DNA of 64,000 bases from Hybos culiciformis (Eukaryota > Arthropoda > Insecta > Diptera > Hybotidae), in assembly GCA_964007475.1 (NCBI GenBank), contig OZ023273.1, positions 88,328,841 through 88,392,840 of the forward strand, written 5' to 3'. Both the position numbers and the translations under genes were made by a program. Positions 1-10,726 of the stretch are shown in pieces (position 1 is the first letter of the stretch; every line of letters starts with the position of its first letter). The notes below the pieces were generated by a model. The model saw nothing but the letters and a program-made list of their open reading frames with translations, was not told the origin of the DNA and did not search any database.

Positions 1-578
1 AATTTTAATATCTGTCCTTACAATCTACAAAAGAATTAATGAAGGAATTTCAATGTTTCTGGAAAATTTTTGTTATTGATATTTATATATTTGATGATAA
101 TATTATTCAATTTTTATTTATATAAATGTAATCTTCCAGTACATAATATAAAAATTTTTATTTTTTATGATGTTTGAAACAACCAAAGAATACAAGCAAA
201 ATTCTTTTTAAATGTCAAATTTTTTTTACTTTTGTTTCAAATCAAAAGTATTTTAATTATCTTTTTTATCCTGTGAGCAGAAATCATTTTAACACGGTAT
301 CATGAACGATGTACCAAGAAAGAAAAAAAATTAAAGAAATTATAAATTATCCATTTGTTATATGTACATATGTATATGAACATAATATGATACTTAAAAC
401 CAGGGTTTAAAAAAATACACACCACAAGTATAAACAGAAGTGTACCGAACTTCTATTTATTTTTCAAAATAAATCACATTCGCTCTAATAGAACATTTCT
501 ATTAATTAACAGCTCTAATAGAACACTTCTAATAATTTTTAAAAATTGCATTTGTATGCGAATATAGTCTTTATTATT
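1..578. other. AT-rich intergenic DNA, no gene seen
   Basis: No coding signal on either strand. Around 430-540 there are two short copies of the words CTCTAATAGAACA and ACTTCTA, which recall the repeats further on, but no boundaries can be set. Confidence 0.5.
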
Positions 579-628
579 GCTCTGCATAAATGTGCTTCTG
601 CATAAATGTGCTTCTGCATAAATGTGCG
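579..628. repeat. 16-bp tandem repeat, three copies
   Basis: The unit TCTGCATAAATGTGCT occurs three times head to tail; the last copy ends in G. It is a plain short tandem repeat just upstream of the palindromic element at 661. Confidence 0.85.
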
Positions 629-660
629 AAAAAAAACAAACCACTCATTAAACAAAAAAA

Positions 661-880
661 CACGAAGCAGTCATAGAACTGCCGACAGAAGTTTATACTT
701 AAAGATTTAAAAACTATGAATGACAGTGGCTACAAATGATGGGCTGCTCAGTACAAAATGTAAATTAAAATAAAAATCAGTCCATCAGTCCAAAAGCAGT
801 CCATTATTTGTAGCCACTGTTATTTAATAGTTTAAATCTTAAGTATAAACTTCTGTAGGCAGTTCTATGACTGCTTCGTG
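661..880. repeat. Palindromic MITE or foldback element
   Basis: The first 80 to 90 bases (starting CACGAAGCAGTCATAGAACT) are repeated in inverse orientation at the end, with a few mismatches and one-base gaps. A roughly 45-base loop separates the arms, so the RNA or single strand would fold into one long hairpin. No target duplication or coding potential was recognised. The words AAGTTTATACTTAA and its complement recur near other repeats in this window, so it is probably one member of a dispersed family. Confidence 0.8.
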
Positions 881-1835
881 TGTTTTTTTTAATTTACGAA
901 ATATTTTAACCTACCGCTTCAAAATCAAAATGGCTTAAAATTCAAAATTACCATTAAGAGCCCTCCACTTGAAATTCTGTTTTCTATTTCTGTTTTCTAT
1001 TTTTGCAGTTTTTTTTTGTTTTATTTTACAGAAAATAAACGGCCGTGAAAAATGCGACAAAAATTGTACGAAAAACACCTCTACCAGAAAATCACAAAAC
1101 TATATTTGAATTTGATTTCTGTGCAGAAACTGTAATTTATAAAAAAAAATTAAAAAATTCTTAGAAATAAATGAAATTAATTAAAAATTGTTTAGGAAAT
1201 TAAAGAAATTCAAAATTTCACGTCACCAGCCCTGGAGAGTGGTATTTTAGCTTTATTTCTGCGTTTGAGATTTTTTATTATCTTTTTCCTTTACTTCAGA
1301 ATCCAAGCAAATGTGTTCAAGTTTTTTAAAGGTTCGTTTGGGCCAAAAAACTCAAAATTAAAAAAATCCGTCTCACCTACTCTGGAGCCAGTTATATACT
1401 CTCTAACATATCAAAAAATCACTTCAGTCTAGATTGTAGTAACCCTACAATCAAAGCCAAACTAAGACCAATTTTTTGAAATTTTTCACAATGAGGGCTC
1501 TTAACATAGATAAATATTTAAAAGCGTTTTAGAATTTTTTAGAACTATGCGAAATATCACTTGGCTTGGCTGTACTTTTTTATGTTTTTCCTTACAATTT
1601 TTATTTAATCCGTCAAATTGATTATTTAATTTTACAACAGATGTCTCTTTATTAATCGGGGAAAATAAACAAAAAATATTTATAAAATTGACATTTAGTA
1701 TTTGAATAAAATTTCCTGTAACCGAATAAAATTTCCCGTATTGTGACTACAATTTAAGTACTTATTTTTTCCTGGGTAATTGTTTACGATATTATTTTAC
1801 AAGAAGTTGCTAACTTCTCTACGATAAATTATATG
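881..1835. other. AT-rich non-coding DNA with one dispersed-repeat fragment
   Basis: No gene seen. Bases about 957-1035 (GCCCTCCACTTGAAATTCTG onward, then a T-rich tract) closely match 59108-59190 in the same orientation, so this segment belongs to an interspersed repeat. The rest shows no structure that can be named. Confidence 0.5.
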
Positions 1836-1906
1836 GCCATATGGCTTAGTGGATAGAACACCAGACTAATAAGTCTGAAGGTGCCAGGTTCGAACCCAAT
1901 TATGGT
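1836..1906 (+). tRNA. Degenerate tRNA-like Pol III unit (tRNA pseudogene or SINE head)
   Basis: A perfect A-box (TGGCTTAGTGG) and B-box (GGTTCGAACCC) are present at normal spacing, and a long T run that would terminate Pol III follows immediately. The acceptor arms pair over six positions (one G-T) with one mismatch at the base, and the anticodon stem is a perfect CAGAC/GTCTG. The anticodon loop has only six bases (TAATAA) instead of seven, and only two pairs of the T-stem survive. It is therefore unlikely to be a working tRNA, and no amino acid can be assigned. It could be a tRNA pseudogene or the 5' head of a tRNA-derived SINE. Confidence 0.6.
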
Positions 1907-1974
1907 TTTTTTTTTTTTTTTATATTTGAAAAATGATGACGGACGATTCTCAGAAAAATGATGACGATTCTCAG

Positions 1975-2070
1975 AAAAATTCTATATGAAAATGGATTTT
2001 TACCCTCTACCAAATTTCTTCCAACGCCGCTAAAGAAGTATAAACTTCAAAAATCACTTCTATATAAGTA
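1975..2070. repeat. Dispersed repeat fragment, also at 41277-41360
   Basis: The stretch from AAAATGGATTTTTACCC through AAGAAGTATAAACTTC recurs in the same orientation at about 41277-41360 with moderate divergence. No ends or coding content can be defined. Confidence 0.55.
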
Positions 2071-2726
2071 AAATTTAAAAGTTGATAAATCAATTTCTAT
2101 TTACTTTATATCGCTAATCGTTTGCTCAGTGGAAAAGAAAACATTTAATTTTGGTAAAGAGAATAAATATTGTTTTGCAAGGTTATTTATTTTATTATCA
2201 GTTTGAGATTTTTAGTGTGGTTACGTTAGCCCAAAACTGAAATATTTTTTATTATTAACAAACAACAAAACAATATTTTAGTAACCTAATGCTTTGATGG
2301 GCAACCTGTGTAGTGGCTCTCGAAAAAAATCATTAATTGATCTGATCTATTCCAAATGTAGAAATTTCAAAATATTTATGAGTGACTGCTTCATGCCGTC
2401 TCAAACTTGGTGCTTTGTTGAAGAAGCAAAAGTTATACATTACGTATTTAATTTCATAGTGATTAAATAAAAATAAAATGTAGCTGCAATGTGGACGCTT
2501 AATTCAAATAATTTGTGTTGAATTCTTGATTTTATAAAATTTGTCTTTTTTTTCATTTTAAAAATGTGTTGGCTAGAAACTTTAGCTTTAAAAAAATGTT
2601 TTGCGATTCGTATTTGGCTTTACAACCATTTTATTCGGAACCCTCGTTTGCACTATAAACTATATTAAATACTTGAATATGTGTTTGTAAATAGAAATAA
2701 TCCAATATAAAAATATATGATTTTAA
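2071..2726. other. AT-rich non-coding DNA
   Basis: No gene, RNA or bounded repeat recognised between the dispersed fragment and palindromic element copy A. Confidence 0.4.
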
Positions 2727-3193
2727 TGGGCATGTGATCGCTATGATGTATTTAGTACCGTAGAATTTAGGTCACTAAATGGAATATTATATGCGTCAAT
2801 ACACATACAATCATTAAATGCCTCATAGTGAATAATGAAATCATTAAATGCTTCATATTGCATATTGCGTAGTACCTAAACAAAAATAATATCACTCACA
2901 ATATTTCAATACAGACAAATACCAACAAAAAATTAAAAAAAAAATTTGTTAATCAACTTTTGCAAATTTATTGATTGCAACTACCTCTCACATGCACATT
3001 AAAACAGTATATTAGATACATGTTAACAAAATTTGTTATAACAACTCGATATACACAAAAACACATGGGACTTGTAAATATATATCACTCGACCTGCGGT
3101 CTCGTGATATAAGTATTGACGTATGTCCATGTGTTTTTGTGTATACACAACTCGTAATTGATAACAAATTTAGTTAACATAATAATCTACTAT
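2727..3193 (-). mobile_element. Palindromic non-autonomous element, copy A (full length)
   Basis: Inverse orientation relative to copy B (18519-19031); the two align along most of their length. At its heart is a long hairpin: outer arms ACACAAAAACACA with TGTGTTTTTGTGT, and an inner stem around the GACC/GGTC loop flanked by GTGATATA. The other half carries two to three degenerate roughly 30-bp repeats containing CATTAAATG. Ends were set by comparison with copy B, whose insertion point is fixed by the interrupted coding frame. No open reading frame. The layout (hairpin plus internal short tandem repeats, no evident target duplication) recalls Helitron-derived non-autonomous elements, but canonical TC and CTRR ends are not seen, so the class is open. 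Confidence 0.75.
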
Positions 3194-3322
3194 TAAAATG
3201 TTTGAAAAAATAAATAGAACGAAATGTATATGAATTTTGTAAAATAAAGAGGAAAACAATACTGTGACGCCTGCCGCCCCGCCACAAATTTACAAATTCA
3301 AAAATCTCAATACATAACCGAA

Positions 3323-3464
3323 ACGGTGAAATACTCATACGGTGAGCTGCTCATACGGTGAATTGATATGCGGTGAATTGCTATACGATGAATTTCTATA
3401 TGATGAATTTCTATAAGGTGAATTACTATACGGTGAATTGCTATACGGTGAATTGTAATACGGT
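3323..3464. repeat. 15-bp minisatellite, about nine copies
   Basis: Degenerate unit CGGTGAATTGCTATA; one unit is 16 bp and the others 15. It sits in a gene-less stretch. Confidence 0.85.
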
Positions 3465-4176
3465 CGCGACAAATGATTCCTTTTTCCGAAAAAACGATTT
3501 TAATAAAAAAGTGAGATGAGTGGGTCTCGAAAAAATTTCGAAATTATATTAAATGTCATTTATTATACATAAAAAAAAAAAAAAAGAATACAAAAAAAAT
3601 TATAAAAAAAAAATATATATTAAAATCTCACACAAATAATTTCAAGTGAGTAAAAGGACACTTAAATCGAATCATGTCACCAGTAAAAAATAAAATAAAA
3701 TAATTTTTTGTGAAATATGAGTCATCTCATCTCACTCACCTAATAATTTTCATAACGAAATCTCGGTACTGTTGAGTTTCTTTCGTTCAAAAAATACCTG
3801 CATTTTATAATAATAATAATACATAATAAATGTGCTTCACCCTTAAAAAAATTTAAGAATTTCAAATTCTGAAATTAAAATTCCTAATGTATTTTGTTAG
3901 TGTGATTTAAAGTCAAAGAAAAGTTTTCGGGTGAACACTTTTTTTCATAAATTTCAAATATTTATAAGAAATCTGCCAGAGTAGGATTTTCTTTCCCTAA
4001 ATTTAGAGGATTTTATTATATAGGGGCAAAAATTATGAACAAAAAATTATTGTACAAGGAAAATCAATCTCAGGAAGTTCGCGGAATTTTTTTTATGTGG
4101 CATGTTAGGGTGATAAATTGTTTTTTTAGATTTATTTAAATTTGAATAAACAAAACTTAAAATAAAAAATAAAAAA
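3465..4176. other. Non-coding DNA with a dispersed-repeat fragment
   Basis: About 3836-3905 (CACCCTTAAAAAAATTTAAG onward, containing a TTTGTTAGTGTGATTTAA-like tract) reappears inverted near 23115-23190 and partly near 33985-34040. No gene seen. Confidence 0.5.
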
Positions 4177-4619
4177 ATGCAAAGAAAAATTCGAAATGTT
4201 TCAAAAAAGTGGCAAGAAACGGAAGAATTAGTACTTGAATATTTAAAGAAAATAATACAAGATGGCAAAGAAATTGAGGTAGATACCTACTTTGAAATAA
4301 AAAATCTTATACATTTATTATTCCTCCTAATATTTACTTTCAAGAAACCTACTGTATCAATTTTTTATTCAGAAATGATTGAAGACCTCCAACTTAAAGT
4401 GACTGCTTTGTAAGTTAAAACCAAATTAGCTTTTCTAAAAAAATGTTTTACGAGAGCTATAGAATGGGAGAATCAAACTGGTTAAGGAGTTGAAGCGGCC
4501 TCTGTAAAAGGTTTTTTTTCACAAAATTTAACTTAAAAAAACCAAAAACTCCTAAAAAAGGTTTGTTTAAATGAAAAAAAATACAAAACTGGAGAAAATT
4601 GGAAAAAAGTAGAGAAAAA

Positions 4620-4664
4620 CAAAAAAAAAACCCGTACGAGGTCTTATGATGCAGGGCTCGTAGA
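4620..4664. mobile_element. Terminal fragment related to the Minos-like element
   Basis: The segment ACCCGTACGAGG, TTATGATGCAGGGCTCG and then TA matches the right terminus of the complete Minos-like element (54210-54255), with a few changes. A TACGAG word at about 4449 could be the other end of a short internally deleted copy, but the similarity stops after six bases. Confidence 0.6.
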
Positions 4665-5211
4665 TAGTATCTGCCCGCATTACAAATATGCTTCATGAAA
4701 TATTCCGAAGCAAAAGTGATATCAACGTCCCGTTCTAGTTTGATTCAACTGTTGACAATAGTTCAAGATGATTTTGTCAACCAGTTCATGGAAGAGGAAT
4801 ATATTTTATCAGATGATGATCATATGAATGCCAACTCAGTCGATAATATTCCTTAAGAAATTTATACGGGTTCGTTCGCTGGATTTTATTCAACCAACTA
4901 CAGCTCCGAGGAAGACTTGATTTTAAGTGAAGGGCAGGCATCAACAAGTGTAATTAAAACAAAACAACCTGATGACACATTTGACAATGAAAAGCAAAAA
5001 AAGAAACCCACTCAGCCAAGTAAACCACAAAAAAAGAAACTGTACAATTCGTCAATAAAAAAATTCAAAAAATATTTAAACGAAGCAGGTAAAACTGGAC
5101 AAAATTACAAAAATAACGCTTCAATCTTTTTAAGTGAACTACAAGCTAGAAGATGTGAATCTAGCGATAAAAAAAAATTAAATTGAAATTATGAAATTAG
5201 AAAGTGAAAAT

Positions 5212-6037
5212 CAATGATGCCAACTTAGGGAATTTTTCCCTAGATCTAGGGATTTTTTTGGCACTTTAGGAATTTTAGGGAATCTAAAGAATTCTAGGGA
5301 ATTTTTCTAACAATCTAGGGAAAAATGGCAAAATCTAGGGATTTATTTTCAGTCCAATATTGTTTGAATTCTTTTTAATAATTTAAAACTTTGTTTGCAA
5401 TCAAAAGTGTCAAGTATTTCTTGAAAAATATTAGTTAAATTTACTGAATATTGGGAACGTTATTTTAAATTTTTATACAGTGTCTGGCAAGGTTGATAAT
5501 AAATTTTGACAATTTGTTTTGTTTTTCCTTTGTTCTGTTGTTTGTATTTCATTCTTCTATTCGTCTATTCTGTTCTGTATCTGCTAAATGCCTTTTCTTT
5601 TCCTGTTCCGTTTTATTTTAAAAATTGATGATTGATTGATTTTGTTTTTGAAAATTTATAGTGTGACTGACTGGTGTCTGTCAATTTGTGAGATTTCTTC
5701 GTCATTTGGATTTGGTTGATCGTCAAATAAAAATAATTAAACATATAATAATAAGAAATAAAAAATATTTTTTTTCTAATTCTGAAAAAATAAAAATTAA
5801 TAAGATGGAGTTGTCTATTGATATGTAAGCTTTGTAAACATTTTTTTTTTCATTTTTTTTTTTTTTTTTTAATAATTTTTTATTTTTTTTTTTTATTTTT
5901 TTTGTGTCCAAATGATCTCAAATAAAGTGTTTTTGATTAAAAAAATTTTTTTTTAGAAATCTTTTAAATCTAGGGAATTCTAGGGAATTTTTTTTACAGA
6001 TCTAGGGAATCTTTCCAAAGACAAGTTGGCATCACTG
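5212..6037. mobile_element. hAT-type MITE with 8-bp TSD (GTGAAAAT)
   Basis: The flanks are perfect direct repeats GTGAAAAT (5204-5211 and 6038-6045). The ends are inverted: CAATGATGCCAACTT at the left against CAGTGATGCCAACTT on the complement of the right. Both terminal regions carry many copies of CTAGGGAATTTT-like words in opposite orientation, the typical subterminal repeats of hAT elements. The interior is AT-rich with long T runs and no transposase. The 8-bp duplication and CA-start termini place it in the hAT superfamily by established criteria. Confidence 0.9.
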
Positions 6038-6199
6038 GTGAAAATAAGCACAAATAAGAAGAATTGAAATTAGTTCGTGATAAATTCGAGTTCGAAAAAG
6101 AAATGATATAAAATTGAAAAAAATTGAGAGTAAGGAAAGAATTGAAAAATTCGAAATTGAAATGTCCATCGGCATGGACAAATTGAAACATAATTTTGT

Positions 6200-7090
6200 T
6201 TAAAAAAGAATCAGAAATGGAGTAAATTGCGTAAAAAATGTGATAAATAATAATAAATGTGAAATATAATAATAATACTGCAATACATACTAATAATTAA
6301 ATTAATGCTTTTGATGCAATATTTTTATTTTTATTTTTATCATTATATTTTTTTTTTATTAAAAATACAAGAATTAAAAGAAAAATAATAATTAAAAAAT
6401 GAAATAAAAACTTAAAAATAAAATAAAAAACATTTAATTAATTTTTTTTTTTTAGAAAAAAGTATATATATATTATTGTGGATTTTGATGTAAATCGTGG
6501 GAAGACAAGAAAAATACGAAAATTATTAAAATATAATTATTGTTTATTTTTAGAAATCAAACTAATTAGAAATCTTTTACAAATATTAGTTTTTCTTTCT
6601 AATTAACACTAACTCAACTAAGATTCAATTACAGACGAGAATTATTTTTATACGAATACACTGAATTTAACACGCTAATCTGACATATGATTAAAAGATA
6701 AAAAATAATTTCAGTTTATAATTAGTAAATTTTACGTTATCAAATTCCTTTACCCTTGTTTATTCCAAAAAAAAATAATTTTTATGATTTGAGTTTTTTT
6801 GTTCTTTCTTTCTTACCGGTTAAATGCCATGAAAATTCGCAACACGATTTGGTCATAAAAAGTATTTCACGAATAAATGATATAAAAAACTATATGACGA
6901 TTTAAACTCAATTGATTATTGTAGATAATAGCGAAATTTCAATATTGTTTAAAAATACATGTTACAAGAAAAAATCAAATTGGAAATTTTTTAACAGATT
7001 ATTAGGTTTTGTAAAATAGAAGTTAAGTTTTTGATATAAGTAATTATAAGCTTTCAAATTTATTTCTAATCATCGTTGTTCATTTCATTT
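6200..7090. other. AT-rich non-coding DNA downstream of the Harbinger remnant
   Basis: No ORF of note. The matching terminal inverted repeat of the Harbinger element was looked for here and not found. Confidence 0.4.
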
Positions 7091-10015
7091 AAAAGTGTGC
7101 GCATAGCGCTTCTCTTTTGTGTTCCACTGAATTATCCGGCAATTCATTTAAATTTGTATTGTCGTCCTCATTATCGTCATCTGTATAGTCTGCATAATCT
7201 AAAACAAACCAAAAAAATTAAAATCATTTTAACAATATCTATTTAAAAAATTTAAACCTTTAAAAAAAGTTGCGAAATCATTCTCATCCCAATGAGGAAA
7301 AGTTATATTGTAAAGGATACAGCACACTGTGATCCATTCATATGCAAATTTATCAGAATTGTCATCTTTTACATTAATTCTCAAACGTTTTAGAGAACTG
7401 AATTTTTCTTTTAGAAACCCAAAACAGTTCTCAATTCTAACTCGAAATTTACTTAGTCTTCTGTTGAACTCATTTTTACTCGTAGAGTGGGAGTTGGGGT
7501 ATTTCCTGTATGGAGTTATTACAAATTTAATTAATTTGTAAGCTGAGTCAAATTTTTTCCACCGCTTGAATTCCTGAATACTCGCGAATCATGCACACTT
7601 CCAGGATAGCTCACAAAAATGTGTATTAGTTTTAAATTTGTGTTGCAAATGCCTTGTAATTTAATTGAATAAAATTTTTTTCTTGAAAAATACGAAGTCG
7701 TATCCAAAGTTGGTGTTTCATCCAATGGAATTTCGCATCCATCCAAATAACTTACCCAATATGGAAGTTCACGCATGTGTTCTTGTACGATGGTGTTCAG
7801 AGGCGGTTCTAACGGGCGTTGCACATAGCGGTCGCCAGGGGCCCCGGGATATAAGGGCCCCAATCAGAAAACAATGAAACTAAAAATTGTGGCTTCTATT
7901 CTATTCACAATGCCATGAAAACGTAAATTTTACAAAATGTTTACTATATTGCAGTCATAGTGGAAAACACAGTACCTACCAAAATCTGAAAAATTTAGGT
8001 ATTGATGGCATTTGATGGTAAAAATCACAAACTTTTGAATACAAAAAATTTGCCAAATTATTTTTGAAAATCGATCCAAAATTTCAAAAAAGTTTTTTTG
8101 ATTGTAAAATGCTTTGAATATTTTGTTAAAATTATAAAATTTGGCGGCATGTATTTTTAATAATGAAAAAATGCAGCATAACTATAAGGAAATACCGTAC
8201 TATAAAATATACTGAATGAAGAATATTAAAAAAATAATAATACAATACGACTAATAAACTTTAAACCTATTTTTCTCATATTCTATTTTTATATAGATAC
8301 TGTTTTTTTCCCCTATGACTGCAGTATACGCGTTCATCGGCGTTCATTAAAATACAAAGCGAAAATCGTATAGTCTCAAATCATGTTACTGATTTTAGTG
8401 TAATATACCAATTGATAAATGTAGAGGACAATCCTACGACAACGCTGCAAATATCGCGTAAATATTAGGGTCGGCAAGCACATATAAAGCAACATAGTCC
8501 AACGCGCTTGACTTACCATGTACCCATTCTTTAAATTTTGTAATTTAATTATTTCTTGAACATTAAGTTTATAGAAATAATGAGCCCAATTTTGCTAGTC
8601 GCGTCACCTCGCCATAATTTTTTTTTCTGTCACCTCACATTCTTGAAATAAGCTTATTTTAAAAGCGAGCTCCACTCAGACCTTTAAACTAACATTTAGC
8701 TCGAACTGACCTTTATACTAACCTATAAACTAACGTGTTCTATACAAAAAAAAAAGAAAAAAATAACTAGCTTTTACAAAAAAGCTAGTTCATACTCCGG
8801 GTTGGGAGTGAATTTTTTGTATTTAGAGGTATCTGACATTGTTGTTTTTTGTTGTTTGAGTGAGTTTTTTGTTAATTCAGAGGTATTGCATAGTTTTTTT
8901 TTGGTCAAAAAAAGTAAGCAAACAGAATAAAAACCAATAATAAAAAAAATCAAAAATAATTCCATACAATAATTTTTTTTTATTAATTTTTTTTTCGATT
9001 TTCATTGTTATTTTAGGATTTGTTATTAATTTTTTTTTCTAATTATTAAATATTTTTCTTCAAATTCAAATAAATGTAGTTTTTATTATTGTTTTTAAAA
9101 TTCAATTTTAAATATTTTTGTTTGTTTACAATTTTTTTTCACTAGCGTAAATTAATATAGTGTGGACGCATTTATTAAATGTAAGATATAGAACTAATCG
9201 TTAGGGAAAGTGTAGCTCGCTTATTTATTACTGTCTCAAATACAACGTGAAACTTTACTGCGCAAACATCTTAATTCACAAACAAATCTCTTGCTCTCAC
9301 CTTTAGTTTTGATAATTTGACAAGAAAAAAGTAAATAAATAAAGAAAAACAAGAAAAATACAAAATAAACCAAAAAAAATCAAAAAAAATCTAAATATGA
9401 GTAATTTTTATTTTCGTATTTTTTTTAATAAAATTTTTTTGAATTTTTCATAAATAAATAAATTTTTTTTTAAATTTATTAAATGGAATTTTTTTTTAAT
9501 TATACTCAAGAAAATTTTTTACACTTTTCTTATTTTTTATATTAGTCACCCATTAAATTGCGGTGAGAGAAATATAATTTTTTGTGAAAGAAAATGCGCG
9601 CGTGACTATCAAAATATGGTTGCTCTCACTTTTCGTGACAAATTTGGCGCTTTTGCGATTAGCTAAGTACCGATTTTACTGTTGCGCTGGTGACGCCACT
9701 AGCTAAATTAAGGTCACTATTTAAATGAAATTGATTTTGTTTGAAGTTTTTCATTAAATTTTAATTAGGATTGTTTTATTTTATTTTAATTTAGAGAGTA
9801 GGAGCCCGATTTTTTTTCAGCGTCAGTGGCCCCGTGATCGTTAAAACCGGCTCTGATGGTGTTGCGTTGCTCAGAGTCTGGCCATGTTAAAAACATATTT
9901 TTCAACCCTATAATGGCTGTAAAAATTCTTTTTGAAATTCTTCCTATAGTCTCACCATCACCAATACCGAACAATGCAGAAATCCTTCACAAACTGGCAC
10001 CTTCTCCACTAGCAC
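7091..10015 (-). pseudogene. PIF/Harbinger-type transposase (DDE_Tnp_4), interrupted
   Basis: Reading on the minus strand: a helix-turn-helix part (LFGIGDGETIGRISKRIF, about 9990-9900), then the catalytic core on the far side of the insertion (YLDGCEIPL, TTSYFSRKKFYSIKLQG, PGSVHDSRVF, about 7790-7560), then the C-terminal part (SAYKLIKFVITPYRKYPN, NEFNRRLSKFRVRIENCFG, ITVCCILYN). The order and spacing are those of Harbinger transposases. A small last exon (7200-7091, acidic, ending in TAA) follows a GT-AG intron at about 7201-7259. Damage: an in-frame TGA in the helix-turn-helix, a one-base shift in the A run near 7555, and the 2,058-bp insertion 7798-9855. Removing one target-duplication copy restores the frame across that junction. 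An upstream exon at 10522-10140 overlaps it in homology and may be another copy. Confidence 0.85.
7798..9855. mobile_element. Non-autonomous hAT-type element (2,058 bp) with 8-bp TSD (ATGGTGTT)
   Basis: Perfect direct repeats ATGGTGTT flank it (7790-7797 and 9856-9863). The termini are inverted repeats of about 17 bases, CAGAGGCGGTTCTAACG against CAGAGCCGGTTTTAACG, followed by GC-rich subterminal DNA with GGGGCC or GGGCCCC on each side. It lies inside a Harbinger transposase reading frame, so it is younger than that element. No transposase-like ORF is present, so it must have been mobilised in trans. Internal sequence is AT-rich with some GC patches (8320-8470, 8590-8640) and nothing recognisable. 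Confidence 0.92.
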
Positions 10016-10139
10016 CTACAAATATTACGAACATTAAATAAAGAAATTCATATAATAAAAATAAAAGCAAAAAAGAAATAAAACAATTAAATCAATTTTA
10101 ATTCTATTTTTAAATTTTGATTCAAACGCATCGTCTTAC

Positions 10140-10522
10140 CTAATCGATATAATACCATACCAGTGCCAGTTGAAAAAATATTGTGTGCTGTACAGAAAAA
10201 CGGATGCCATTAAATACCGGGTAATTTTTAATTTGGTCCAAAACAAATTGAATTGTGGACTTAAGACTCTTATCATTCTTTTAAATCGGTTAGCGTCATA
10301 CTGTGCTAAGGTTTCCGTAAACCAAAATTCATTTTTCGGAACGTTGCGCTGAATCCCGTAGCGACATGATATGACGATCTCCAAATCGTCTACAAAATCA
10401 TCCATAATGTCGTCTAAAATTTGTAATACATTTGAAAAAAAGTTCAAGTAAAAAAACCAAATTTCATCCATTGCATTGTAGAATAATGCGTCAACCAAAT
10501 TCTTTTTAATATTTCCTGGCAT
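10140..10522 (-). pseudogene. N-terminal exon of a Harbinger-type transposase
   Basis: The 128-residue ORF starts MPGNIKKNLVD. It carries the conserved opening of Harbinger transposases (YGIQRNVPKNEFWFTE, then QYDANRFKRMIR) and continues into a helix-turn-helix-like stretch (KITRYLMAS to YGIIS). A clean donor (ATTAG/gtaag) ends the exon at 10140, and a possible acceptor lies at 10016-10017. However, joining them is out of phase, and the following exon repeats the same helix-turn-helix homology. The two pieces may therefore come from two different Harbinger copies. No function can be expected from this fragment alone. Confidence 0.7.
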
Positions 10523-10583
10523 TTTAATAATTTAAAAAATCTTAATAACTTTATTTTTTTTTTAATATTATTTGTTTATTTGT

Positions 10584-10726
10584 TTTGACCAGACAGTGTT
10601 TTCTAGTCGCCGACAGTCAGCCGCTGGAGTATTTTTTCTAACCGCCGCTGGATGAAAATTCATCGACTGATTGACTGGCCGCTTTTAGGAAAAAAAAGAA
10701 AATTAATCCGCGCTCTTCTGGTCAAA
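10584..10726. repeat. Short inverted-repeat unit with GC-rich core
   Basis: Bounded by a perfect 10-bp inverted repeat (TTTGACCAGA and TCTGGTCAAA). The interior is rich in CGCCG, CCGCTGG and GACTG words, unlike its AT-rich flanks. It may be a small MITE or the terminal region of a larger element; similar GTCGCCG words occur at 20999-21740. Confidence 0.55.

Larger units (their letters stand above)
4177..6180 (+). pseudogene. Unrecognised broken gene, possibly a transposon accessory ORF
   Basis: Three open pieces run on the plus strand: 4177-4413 (lysine- and glutamate-rich, starting MQRKIRNVSKKW), about 4698-5186, and a tail at 6047-6110 (KHKQEELKLVRDKF). The middle piece has one in-frame TAA near 4855. 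It holds an acidic patch (EEEYILSDDD) and then a basic region with KKKP and PQKKK tracts. The C-terminal segment is charged and would form a coiled coil. The end of the middle piece and the tail are separated by an inserted MITE (5212-6037). Between the first two pieces lies a fragment with a Minos-like TIR end. The composition resembles DNA-binding accessory proteins of DNA transposons, but no domain is recognised, and it is uncertain that the 4177 ORF belongs to the same gene. Confidence 0.45.

Noticed and set aside
2727..3193. TTAA target duplication (piggyBac type) for copy A
   Set aside because: TTAA-like bases flank copy A, but copy B, whose insertion point is known from the coding frame, has none.
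3323..3464. CRISPR-like array
   Set aside because: The 15-bp units are directly adjacent with no spacers, and the genome is eukaryotic.
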